DNA of 64,000 bases from a virus, in IMG/VR virus record IMGVR_UViG_3300020055_000003, positions 62,001-126,000 of that record; one strand, given 5' to 3'. Of this stretch, positions 19,501-28,400 are shown in pieces (position 1 is the stretch's first letter; every line of letters starts with the position of its first letter). Both the position numbers and the translations under genes were made by a program. The notes under the pieces are model-generated. The model saw nothing but the letters and a program-made list of their open reading frames with translations, ran no database searches and was not told the DNA's origin.

Positions 19501-20387
19501 ATTGTACTAGCATCCCAAGGAGTACTTAATTGGTATTGATGCGTTGTCTCTTTTCTATGAATATACATATAAGTACCACTTTCATCAATTCCAAAATTAC
19601 TTGTTCTATGGTCACTTGTAGTGCCTCCTTGAGTCACATCAAAATAAGCAGATTGATTTGAATAATCTGCCACTGTAGTACTATAAGCAACGGCAACATT
19701 AAATCCATGAATTCTTTGTTTATGTATTTGAGAGGTATGAACCTGCAATGTCAGAGCTTTGGTTCCGTCAGGACTCATAGCAAAAGTGTATAATTCTGGT
19801 GAACTCCCATCAGTGAGATTATTATTAATAAGTAAATTGCTTAAAGTAACCTCATATCCGGCCTCATTTCCATAATCTGGAATGGTCGCCGCTATTTGGT
19901 GTGTTGAAATTATAGGATCGCTACTTGTAAAAGTACCATCGCCAGTTGCGCTTGGAGTTAAACTAATCGATGAATAAGAAATAGGCTTTTCATCAAAGAA
20001 GTCATAATTGGTTGCGTTTGCGTTAACATCCCAATTTCCTTTGGATGTCAGTCCTCCTTGTGGGACTTCTTTGAACACACTTACATTTGGAACTGGAGAG
20101 ATGTTTTCTGAGAGTGTTATTTCAGTTTCTTCGTTTTGTGTAAATGTTTTTGTGAGTGTGCCCAAAGCACCAGCAGTAGATGAAGTTGGCGCTCCAGCAA
20201 GACTTGAATATTGGCCATCAAAGAGCAGATTGGTTGTATCTGTTAAATCTGATATATCTGCTGGAATAGGACTTGTTGCCTCTGGTCTTCTATTCCACAC
20301 TCCAGTGGTTGAATTGTATTCATACGACTTTCCACCAGATGTAAAAATCTGTCCATTTGTCGGTGAATTTGGAAAATTGATTGCCAT
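16530..20387 (-). CDS. Large tail-fibre protein built of propeller repeats
   Basis: 1,285 aa. Adaptor type 1 MAINFPNSPTNGQIFTSGG (1-34), DISDLTDTTNLL (about 44-55), then two long arrays of blade repeats (about 145-880 and 935-1205). Each repeat carries a core such as FNNNGTKLFAMD followed by IHEYTLSTAWDITNLTYV; the signature LSTAWD(I/P/M)(S/T) recurs more than ten times. A Ser/Asp-rich block, DDRTSWSVIKDGDGVRKIV, sits between the arrays (about 890-930). The C-terminal 60 residues (VTIGYQAEALVRQAINGT ... LKIRVI) may be a trimerisation or chaperone-like end. Likely a host-binding fibre with two or more propellers (inference). Confidence 0.82.
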   Translation of the reverse strand: MAINFPNSPTNGQIFTSGGKSYEYNSTTGVWNRRPEATSPIPADISDLTDTTNLLFDGQYSSLAGAPTSSTAGALGTLTKTFTQNEETEITLSENISPVPNVSVFKEVPQGGLTSKGNWDVNANATNYDFFDEKPISYSSISLTPSATGDGTFTSSDPIISTHQIAATIPDYGNEAGYEVTLSNLLINNNLTDGSSPELYTFAMSPDGTKALTLQVHTSQIHKQRIHGFNVAVAYSTTVADYSNQSAYFDVTQGGTTSDHRTSNFGIDESGTYMYIHRKETTHQYQLSTPWDASTISYQNKTFIPSGNGIPSTTNWQAGPPNPSNNGDYILYCNGNYVARYTMSTAWDITTAGSKQEVDLSTILTAAGVTIDWGNLYNAMFSNDGTLLLVSARGNSYPQQFAYKFNLSTAFDITTAVYVEETGVHGWGYYPRFSRDNSGNTYMIGGTGAAAPIRIAQTSIPSAFSSSDVGKKVIGNSGSAIITSTAGAYKSVTAFADTSTISSWQLFGAEGKADGSGIELSGYSTSTPVIFPTSGNGVGATMNYNNNVSSAITNIVHVGFNSEGTIAIVMVAGLSTGYKFTRYDLSIPFDLSTLTEDATKVNTNEMTSGVKWLWVHPDGTKIWISDTGANRIKYFTMSTAWDPSTASYVGYYYFNSGGSWNSTSGGGGAPSTTTLQPYAFEFNSDGTKLLVGYYDNSAYDGLAEYTLSTAYDMSTMTYVSYADVTTGTIPYSFVVSEDGLSVLRGYSGGTAGLGYSLTLPSYFSVGSSSLNNIGNIDFRTLTGDAGVSAYAARTLMSYDKKRLWLCDMSTKKIFEITGGTSSAHPYSQYSPVLTGSTGQINSSSWVDLDSMVADETKNDGDVFYAVSTDDRTSWSVIKDGDGVRKIVKNNSGTWQYNNDAGTTVTVGFDIANASYDSKSLDVNAYESTARAVDISSDGLHLIVAGSFVDDLHYFTLSTAFDVSTATYVNKIDPHGTTLVGCRFSSTGHKVFTCDANTYKVESFDLSTAYDLSTAGSGTTSTALTTVSSNAQTGLFDFNFNNNGTKLFAMDRNAYKIHEYTLSTAWDITNLTYVDAYTYTAYSESFAFNGDGTKLFILNISGNDKVELHNLSVAFDISTASISSPLVSYDTFEQDNNSQGLCFGNSGQKMYIVGNDGNDTIYQYSTGSTTVGYSTSETWVNGTNNNEHATLQEALGAQSFNRMDKAQLQAVTDPNHYVLGDTLDLMIAPYATSGASPLSDGVTIGYQAEALVRQAINGTDYEAEFPALNKVKIKSLAAQNLKIRVI

Positions 20388-20398
20388 TTGTTTGTTCC

Positions 20399-22171
20399 TT
20401 ATACTGGTGCAGTGATAGAGACTGTTGGAGTGCTATTAATACCTTTCATGTGTCCATATGTAGAACCATTGTCTGTATATGTATAATCAGTACCAAAAGA
20501 CACACTCGTTTGATTCGTTCCATTAGCATTTACAGAACTATTATAACCACCGGCAAAAGCGCAGTCCGTAATTCTTACTCTATTAAAGTCACCACTATAG
20601 TTAGTCAGCCATGAAGAATAATTTACAAACGAACAGTTTATAAATGAACCATATCTTGTTGATCCACTACCATAAACCCACGAAACAGGGTTTCCATTTA
20701 AATCAACGATACAGTTTTGTACATATCCACCACCATCATCTCTTCTTAAAGCGCTTCTGTAACTATCGGCGGCCGGATTAGGGACCCCCAATCTAACTAC
20801 TCTCATGTTGGCAAAATGGTGGTCATGATCTGTCGGAACTGTACCATTAGAGAAAATTGGTTTTTCTCTCGCGCCAGCATCTTTCAAATTTAAAACAACA
20901 TCAGCAGGGTCTTTTGTTTTTCCTACAATCGCAATAGCTTTTCCCCTCCAGTTACTACTGTTATAACCATCCCAATTAGTAGGATCCAATTCATATACGC
21001 CGGGGTCTAATAATAATGCATCTCCATCACTGGCAGCATCTATGATAGAGTTTAAACTATCAGTCCCAGATCCCGAATAACTTACAGTTGTTAAATTCCC
21101 ACTTGTAAGTGCTAAATATTGAGATGCATATCCATTATAGAATGAAAGAGAAAATGTAGAAGTTCTTGAAGATACATGAGTTCCATCAGATGCTCTAAAT
21201 CTTAAAGAAAAACTTCCTTCGTCACTAGAATTAGTTGATGGTGTAATGGTAAATGTACCACCACTATTTGTTATGGTTGCTTGGGTTTGGTTTGATGGAT
21301 TTGTAACATGGTCATAAACTATTGGAAATCCTTCAGGATCAGATGCTGCGATTGCAACAGTAGTTGCTGTTCCAGTAGTAGCTAATTCATATTCACTCGC
21401 TGGTTCTGTACTAAAAATAGGACTTTCGTTTGTACCACTAGAAATCCTATCCCACTCAGTTCCATCCCAAATATACAATGCTTTAGTATCTTGTGCAAAT
21501 GCAAAATCACCTTCAGTATTTCCAGTAGATGGAAATGCTGCTAAATTTGCATAAGCGGTAACGCCGCCACCCAATAAACCAGTGGTGTCAGTCAAATCAG
21601 AAACATCCGTAGGAACGGCTGTTGCCTCTGAATTCATCTGCACCCATTGATTAGATGAACCATCTGAATAGTAAACAAAGAGATTGAGATTTGCAGTATC
21701 AAACCAAAGTTGTCCTGTGGATGGACTTGTTGGTGCGGTATCAGATGCCGTCACTTGGACAGTTGTGGCTTGTCCGGCAAGGTCTAACCATTGCTGACTG
21801 TCTCCATCATCATAGTATGTATACCATGTGAGAGTGGAACTATCGAACCAAAAGTCTCCGTTTGCTGGAGAAGAAGGTGCGGTGTCAGAAACCGTTGCTC
21901 CCATTTGAGCATCATTTGAAGATAGCTCAATCCACTGTTGACTGTCTCCATCGTCATAATATGCATATAAATTTAGAGATGTGCTATTAAACCACATATC
22001 TCCATCAGAAGGACTTGAAGGGGCAGTATCAGAGATTGAGAGAGAACCCCCACCACTACTAGCAGATGATTGAACATTCCAAGTTCCAGTTGCTGAACTC
22101 CACACTAATGTTTTGTTTGCAAGAACTACGGTTTGTCCATTTGTTGGTGAATTTGGAAAATTAATTGCCAT
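20399..22171 (-). CDS. Tail-spike-like protein with parallel beta-helix
   Basis: 590 aa. Adaptor type 1 MAINFPNSPTNGQTVVLAN (1-34). Three tandem copies of the DTAPSSPxxGDxWF ... YYDDGDSQQW module follow (about 45-82, 90-127, 135-172), then DVSDLTDTTGLLGG, the IWDGTEWDRISSG block (about 200-240) and an Ig/cadherin-like repeat (about 245-340). From about 355 the sequence reads like a pectate-lyase-type parallel beta-helix: LLLDPGVYELDPTNWDG, IAIVGKTKDPADVVLNL, NMRVVRLG, VQNCIVDLNGN, FINCSFVNYSSW and ITDCAFAGG. Beta-helix spikes often bind or cut polysaccharide; no catalytic residues can be assigned by eye. Confidence 0.82.
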   Translation of the reverse strand: MAINFPNSPTNGQTVVLANKTLVWSSATGTWNVQSSASSGGGSLSISDTAPSSPSDGDMWFNSTSLNLYAYYDDGDSQQWIELSSNDAQMGATVSDTAPSSPANGDFWFDSSTLTWYTYYDDGDSQQWLDLAGQATTVQVTASDTAPTSPSTGQLWFDTANLNLFVYYSDGSSNQWVQMNSEATAVPTDVSDLTDTTGLLGGGVTAYANLAAFPSTGNTEGDFAFAQDTKALYIWDGTEWDRISSGTNESPIFSTEPASEYELATTGTATTVAIAASDPEGFPIVYDHVTNPSNQTQATITNSGGTFTITPSTNSSDEGSFSLRFRASDGTHVSSRTSTFSLSFYNGYASQYLALTSGNLTTVSYSGSGTDSLNSIIDAASDGDALLLDPGVYELDPTNWDGYNSSNWRGKAIAIVGKTKDPADVVLNLKDAGAREKPIFSNGTVPTDHDHHFANMRVVRLGVPNPAADSYRSALRRDDGGGYVQNCIVDLNGNPVSWVYGSGSTRYGSFINCSFVNYSSWLTNYSGDFNRVRITDCAFAGGYNSSVNANGTNQTSVSFGTDYTYTDNGSTYGHMKGINSTPTVSITAPV

Positions 22172-22201
22172 TTATTTTACCCTTATTTTATTTCATGTGC
22201 C

Positions 22202-24781
22202 TTATGTCATCATTTGTAGTTGAATGATACCAGGCCTTTTGTCATTTACTATATATAGATATCGCCCGTTTGAAGACCAAGTAAAATATGCAGGATTGTC
22301 TATACCTGTATATAATCTTTTTCCATCTGGAACCGTAAAAGTTCCAGTATTACCATTGTGTTGTATTGACCATCTACCGCCAGTATTAGCGTCAGTGTGG
22401 GTATAGTCAGTTATTAATTGCACTATACTTTTATCTTCAGGTCCAACATATATATTCTTACCTCTTCCATCATATCTAAATCCATCAATTGAAGCAACTA
22501 CTGGCATTTCTTCTCTATTATTTGCAGTAACAAGAACTCTAGTTGCAGTATTAAGATCCCAAGCAGTAGATAAATTCCACTGATGCATCCAACCACCACC
22601 AACCATAAATACTCTTGTTCCATCTAGTTTGAACTGAAGATCTGTAGGTTGTGAAAATGCTGGGGCGTCAGTTCCGCCAAAAGCAGCTGAATCGAAATCA
22701 TAATATGAGTTATGAGTTAGTGTAGTAATATCGTATGGCGTTGTCATGTCAAACTCGTCAATACCATCTCCCACTGTTCCACATACATACAGTTTTGTTC
22801 CGTCTGGTTTTAACGCAATCCCTCTAGCACTAGTTTCATATGTAAATATGCTTATACTACTTTTTCCATCATAGGTTGCTGTATTTACCATAAAGGGAGT
22901 AGCTAATGTGTATCCTATAATAACATATTCTCCACCCCAAACTAAGATATACATTTTTGTTCCATCTTCACTAATACACATTGATTGAGTTTTAGTAGCT
23001 TTATCAACAAATACATTATCTATATCAACATGCATATAGTCATTAAAGTCTGGAAGATTTGCAGTATTTAAATCCCAAGCAGTAGATAAAGTATATCTAA
23101 CAACAATATCTGATTGAGCGCCGACCTGATACATATAAACTCCGTCAGGACTAAATGTAATACCTTCTGGAGAACCTTCATCCTGATAGCGTCCAAGATA
23201 TACAGGCCTTATTGTATAGTCATAAACAGCAGTTGTAACATCCCAGGCAGTACCTAAATTGTATATGTCTATATCAGCACCTGTTCCCCCTTGTATATAC
23301 ATTATCGTTCCATCAGATTTAAATGCTAAATCATATGGATTAGCTTGTTGTCCAGAAACTGAGAAAGATCCTAGTTGAGTTGCTACAGATATTTCCCAAG
23401 GAGTTGGGCAGCTATAATTGTAGACAGTTTTATCGCCAGTCCCCACATAATACCAAGAAGACCCGTCTGGCTTAAAGAAAAGTCCGTGAGGATTTAGGCC
23501 AGGGCCTGGACCTACAGTCCTAGTTAAAGATGCAGTGCTAATATCCCAAGCAGTACTTAAAGTATATTGATGAAAAGTATCATTTACATATCCAGTCATA
23601 TAGAGTTCAGTGCCATCAGGTTTCCAAAAAGTAGCCTCTGGATTTGCCTCTTGAGAAGAAAAAGAAAATTCTTGAGTGTAGGTAACATTACTAAGATCCC
23701 ATGCTGTAGCTAGGGTATACTCTCTTATTTTATCGCTATTCATCCCAGTAACATACATTTTCGTTCCATCTGTTTTAAATTTTACATCAGTAGGAACCAA
23801 CTCCCTACCCCCAATAAAAGCGGCATTGGAAGTGCTCACAAAAGAAGCCGTAGAAATATCCCAAGCGGTTGATAGATTTACTTCTATGATAGATTGAGTA
23901 TTGTTACCTCGCGTAAAAAAAGAAGTACCATCAGGTTTGAAGAAAAGATCAGAAATACCTGAATCAAAATCAAAAGCACTCAAAATATACGTATCATGAG
24001 AAATAGTACTAATGTCCCACGCAGTTCCTAAAGTAAAAGAATTTACTTCATCATGCCCGGGCCCCGCCACATAAAGCTTTGTTCCATCAGGTTTAAAATC
24101 AAATGCATAGGGGTTAGTGTTATAAGAACTAAGTGAAATCTCTTGATTAAAAGTAGCAGTGCTTGTATCCCACGCAGTACTTAGATTATATTCAACCAAT
24201 CTATCGCTGCTTCTTGATAATAGATACATTTTAGTTCCATCTGAACTCATACGCATACATACCTGAAGGTTAGCCATTTCTGCTTGAACATTAAGCGTTT
24301 TAGAAGAAGAACCAGAAGCGGTAGATATATCCCAGGCAGTACTCAACGTATAGTAATTAATTTCATCATTTCCTGTAGTGGGGTCGTTATTTCCACCAAC
24401 GTACATTATCGTACCTTCTGGATTAAAGTAAATAGAGCGGCCGCCGTTATTTTGGTTTGTAGTTTCTTTTGTTTGATCAGGCACATAAGAAAGAGTCCTA
24501 ACATCAAAGGGCACCCCAAAACTATACTTACGAACTATTTCATCATCGGCAAGAGTAAATAAATAATTACCATCATTTGATATATACAGATCTTCCCAGT
24601 CTACATCAAGTCTATGAATAGGAATACGACTACCTACATTATAAGGACCCTTTTCAATGCTAAACCCAATGTCATTGTTTGAAAAAACATTTAACTTAGT
24701 TTTTAAGAAATGCTCTTCTATATCAAATACCCCAGAAGTTCCTGTGATATTTTTGCCAATTATACCACCATTTGAGCTCAT
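22202..24781 (-). CDS. Tail-fibre propeller protein (YVTN/LSTAWD repeats)
   Basis: 859 aa. No family adaptor at the N-terminus (MSSNGGIIGKNITGTSG), so attachment differs from its neighbours. About 13 repeats of roughly 50-60 residues fill 40-810, each with FKPDGTKLYVxG and then IxxYxLSTAWDISTA. This fits YVTN/WD40-like propeller blades, enough for two seven-bladed propellers. The stop of the upstream 118-aa gene overlaps its ATG (ATGA), so the two are translated together and their products may interact; the small partner may supply attachment (inference). Confidence 0.82.
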   Translation of the reverse strand: MSSNGGIIGKNITGTSGVFDIEEHFLKTKLNVFSNNDIGFSIEKGPYNVGSRIPIHRLDVDWEDLYISNDGNYLFTLADDEIVRKYSFGVPFDVRTLSYVPDQTKETTNQNNGGRSIYFNPEGTIMYVGGNNDPTTGNDEINYYTLSTAWDISTASGSSSKTLNVQAEMANLQVCMRMSSDGTKMYLLSRSSDRLVEYNLSTAWDTSTATFNQEISLSSYNTNPYAFDFKPDGTKLYVAGPGHDEVNSFTLGTAWDISTISHDTYILSAFDFDSGISDLFFKPDGTSFFTRGNNTQSIIEVNLSTAWDISTASFVSTSNAAFIGGRELVPTDVKFKTDGTKMYVTGMNSDKIREYTLATAWDLSNVTYTQEFSFSSQEANPEATFWKPDGTELYMTGYVNDTFHQYTLSTAWDISTASLTRTVGPGPGLNPHGLFFKPDGSSWYYVGTGDKTVYNYSCPTPWEISVATQLGSFSVSGQQANPYDLAFKSDGTIMYIQGGTGADIDIYNLGTAWDVTTAVYDYTIRPVYLGRYQDEGSPEGITFSPDGVYMYQVGAQSDIVVRYTLSTAWDLNTANLPDFNDYMHVDIDNVFVDKATKTQSMCISEDGTKMYILVWGGEYVIIGYTLATPFMVNTATYDGKSSISIFTYETSARGIALKPDGTKLYVCGTVGDGIDEFDMTTPYDITTLTHNSYYDFDSAAFGGTDAPAFSQPTDLQFKLDGTRVFMVGGGWMHQWNLSTAWDLNTATRVLVTANNREEMPVVASIDGFRYDGRGKNIYVGPEDKSIVQLITDYTHTDANTGGRWSIQHNGNTGTFTVPDGKRLYTGIDNPAYFTWSSNGRYLYIVNDKRPGIIQLQMMT

Positions 24782-25134
24782 GATATTATCTCATACGAAC
24801 AAACAAATTGAATTAAAGTGCTTCCAGCCTTAACTTGAATTTTTTCATCTTCACGAAGATAAATTCCATGATCTCTTGAAATCGCCACTAACATTGCATT
24901 ATATGGTATAGTAATTGCAGAACCTATAGCATAAGAATTTCCACCACTTACAAAGTTTACTGATATGTCTACATCATTTGCTAAATCCGTATTTGTAGCA
25001 ATTAGGGAGTTAATTTTATATACTTTCCCACTGGATGCCGGATTTGATACTAAATCTGCAAAAGAAGTGGTTGCAACTGCCCCCACCGTTTCTCCAAGAA
25101 TTGATGTTACAGTGACTATATTTGGATTAGCCAT
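24778..25134 (-). CDS. Small virion-type protein coupled to propeller fibre
   Basis: 118 aa. Strong AAGGAG ribosome site; its stop overlaps the next gene's ATG. The sequence is beta-rich: MANPNIVTVTSILGETVGAV, then YKINSLIATNTDLANDVDISV and a tail ending QFVCSYEIIS. Proteins opening MANPNIVxVTSI are familiar from marine phage structural regions, but their role is not established to my knowledge. Position and coupling suggest a capping or linker subunit for the 859-aa fibre (inference). Confidence 0.7.
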   Translation of the reverse strand: MANPNIVTVTSILGETVGAVATTSFADLVSNPASSGKVYKINSLIATNTDLANDVDISVNFVSGGNSYAIGSAITIPYNAMLVAISRDHGIYLREDEKIQVKAGSTLIQFVCSYEIIS

Positions 25135-25146
25135 AGATTTTCTCCT

Positions 25147-25410
25147 TTATCTTCCAAATACAATAGACAGGGCTATTGCTTTATTTTCTGTTACTCCACT
25201 ACCACCTAATAATCCACCAGTGTCAGTCAAATCTGATATATCTGCTGGAATAACACTCGTTGTATCAGTTAATTCGGATACATCAGTTACGGTTGCGATT
25301 GTGGTAGTTTTTCTGTCCCACACCCCTGAAGTTGAGTTATATACATATGTCTTTCCGCCAGAGCTGAAACTCTGTCCGTCTGTGGGTGAATTTGGAAAAT
25401 TGATTGCCAT
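25147..25410 (-). CDS. Adaptor-only mini fibre protein
   Basis: 87 aa. It consists only of the shared type 1 adaptor MAINFPNSPTDGQSFSSGG...YVYNSTSGVW (1-33), the DVSELTDTTSVIPADISDLTDT linker (about 40-63) and a short tail ENKAIALSIVFGR. No head is present. A late-type octamer stands 25 nt upstream, so it looks expressed and not just a relic. It could be a fibre-attachment plug, or the remnant of a fibre gene that lost its head. The downstream 118-aa gene follows after 12 nt. Confidence 0.7.
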   Translation of the reverse strand: MAINFPNSPTDGQSFSSGGKTYVYNSTSGVWDRKTTTIATVTDVSELTDTTSVIPADISDLTDTGGLLGGSGVTENKAIALSIVFGR

Positions 25411-25434
25411 TTATCTATCCTATTTTCTTTCTAC

Positions 25435-25442
25435 TATTTATT
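25435..25442 (-). promoter_or_regulatory. Late-type promoter (AATAAATA) for 25147-25410
   Basis: The minus strand reads AATAAATA, matching the relaxed NATAAATA late motif of marine T4-like phages, 25 nt upstream of the ATG at 25410. Confidence 0.55.
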
Positions 25443-25467
25443 ATAACATATGAATGGTTGCTAAATA

Positions 25468-28400
25468 TTATCCTATTTTCTTTATCGTTAATATTGCTTG
25501 TCCAATCCAATAGTCTCCACTTTGATCGCTTTCTAAAATATATCTAATCCAATTATTTGCAGGCGTAGCATCTTCAAACGTAACTATTATACTATCGGGT
25601 ACAGTTACTCCATTAATGTTAAAAGAGCCAGTGCCTGGGCTTAACCAACCAGCAGAACTAAAAGCACCAGTGCTTGCTTCCCATCCATGATATCTTTGGC
25701 CTGCTGTACTATTTCTTTCATATACTTCCGGCTGTACTGATATTTCGTATGTACCATTCTGAACAAAGCCTGAGAATTTATCTCCACTAAATGTAATGCC
25801 AGTTAGTGTAGGATCTCTGTCTGAGCTATCTGGTGATAATCCGGCTGTATTAGCAGCATTTGCAAATGTTGCTTCGTACCAAGTTCCTACATTTTGTCCT
25901 AGATATGAACTACTTGAAACAGTTGAACCAGGCTGACTTGCACTTAGATAAAATTTTGTAAATGGAGTTGTTGAAGAAGAACTTGAAGAACCAGTTGTAG
26001 TACTAGCAGCAGCACCACCAACTTGTATCCATTGAGAACTATCAGCATCAGTGTAATACAAATACAAATCAGCTGAATCTGATTTGAACCAGAACTCTCC
26101 AGCACTTGGTGAAGTTGGTGCAGTATCAGATGTGGTTGCACCACCAGCAACATCTGCCCAAGAATAATCAGAACCATTCCAAGACAATACTTGTCCCGTA
26201 GACGCTGAAGATTGATTGAGATGTGTATCTACCATACTATCTGAATATGGAGTTGGGGTTCCAGTAAGATCTGAATATGAACCTGAGAAGTTTCCAACAA
26301 CAGAACCGGCGCCCATTCCACTATGATTTGTACAATAATAATATAAATCTGGTGTTGCGTGTGTGATTGCAATTTCAGTATATGCACCGGCAGAACCAGC
26401 AGTTCCGTTTGTAGTAACTCCTACCGTATATTCAACACCGCTGGCATGAGTGCCATCAGAGGTTGTTGAGAATCTTAGTGGATGTGATCCATTTGAGGCA
26501 TCTGATTGATCAAAACGATAAGTTCTGCCAGGCTCAAATGAAAGAGTTGCTTGTTGAATTCCATCAATGTAGAAATATCCACCAGATGCAGTCACTGTCA
26601 CAGTACTATACGCATTTGCTTTTGAAGCAATTTGATTGGTGATAGTTGTTGCAAAGTTAGGATCATCTCCTAGTGCAGCAGCCAGTTCATTGAGTGTATC
26701 AAGTGTTGCTGGAGCAGAATCCACAAGGTTTGCTACAGAAGTATCTACATAAGTTTCAGTTGCATATCCAGTAAGAGATGGAATTTGTGATGCAACGTAT
26801 GCTTTTGTTGCATATGTACCCAAATCTGCACTTGTAAGTTCATCAGCAAAATCTAGAGCAAGAGATGTTGCATTGATAGCAGTACCAAGTTTTGCAACAC
26901 CGCTAGTTGAAATTCCACCGCCATCTGTTACAAAATATTTTGTTCCCGTAGTAAGTCCAGAAAGTCCTGTATGAATTCCATACTCTAATGTTACATCAAT
27001 AGTTGTTCCTGCTGATGCTGCAACCCCATGTAATTTAGTTGCATCAAAGTTAGATTCACCATATGCACCTTGTGTCATAACTACTTCTGGATAGTTGCTA
27101 GCTAATGTATATGCTGCTGTATCTCCATCATTGAAGGGACTTGAATAAATCCATTTGTTAATGTTTTGAGGAAAGTCATCAGGCCCATTGATCTGACTGT
27201 CATTGGAACTGACCAAGTTTCCAGAATTGTCAAAATGATAATATCTAGTTACTGGATAGGTATCATTTGTATTCCACCAAGGAATAATCAATGTGGGTGC
27301 ATTTGGAGAACTTCCAGTATTGCTGCCCTTTGTCCAACAGATATTTCCACGAACCTTTCCGACTTGGACATTGGCGCCACCCTGTATTGTAATATTACCA
27401 GATACATTTGTTACATTTAGATTCGCATCTGCACTATATAGCGCCATCTTCAGTCTATAAGGAGCATCTCCACCACCATCAGCCGGAGTAGTTGTGACTG
27501 TAGCAAGTAGTCCGTTTGTTGGGTGGAATTCCTGATGGTTTTGAATTTCGCTTGCACCTACACTATGTGTTCCAGATCTTGTAAACAAATCTGTTTGCGG
27601 CCCAAGGACTATAGTACCAATATCCCAATCTACTGTCGCAAATTTAATAATACCTTTTCGTGTGGCGCCAGACCCTTCTTGTCTGTAAACAGCAATTCTT
27701 GTTGGGGTTGCTGGATCAACTGCTGTATGTTCCCATTCAAATACTTCTGAAGATGAAGTTTCAATTTCTGGATAACTAGTATCGAAAGTTTCAGTTGCAA
27801 AATCATAAGTAAATTTTCTTAAAGCAGCTTTATTGTTTGAATTTGGAAATTTTGCATACAGAGTTAATACATCACCACTAAATCCACCATGATAAAATAG
27901 GCATCTATTGCCGCTGTGCCCTATACTAACAGATCCATTTCCACCCGAAAGATTGGATAGTCCATTTACTGTTGTGCCTGTGATAGTACCTACTTTTAAA
28001 ATAGAGTTTCCATTACTTGAAGCAGCAAGATAAATGAAAGTATCTTCGTATGTTCCTGCTGGTCCAAAAAATGCGTGTGGGTCTCTGATGGATAAATGGT
28101 TTCCGCTTGCGAAGGCAGTCCCAGCACTAATAGTAGAACCGCTTTTAATAAATGGAACAAGCATGTTGTTATCCGAATGCCCAGTGCCGCCCGGGAAAAG
28201 TAACATTGCTTTTTCTCTTGTGGAGTGGTGTGCAATCGTTCCAACATAGGAACTCGCACCCCCGAAACCACTTGTCATTTGAGCGTTGTTTGCAGAAACA
28301 CGAACAAATGGATAGTTTGTGGGTTCAACTACAGTCACAGTTCCATCAGTATTCAGCATCACAACATCATTTACAGCAGCTGTATTTGTTGATGTATATT

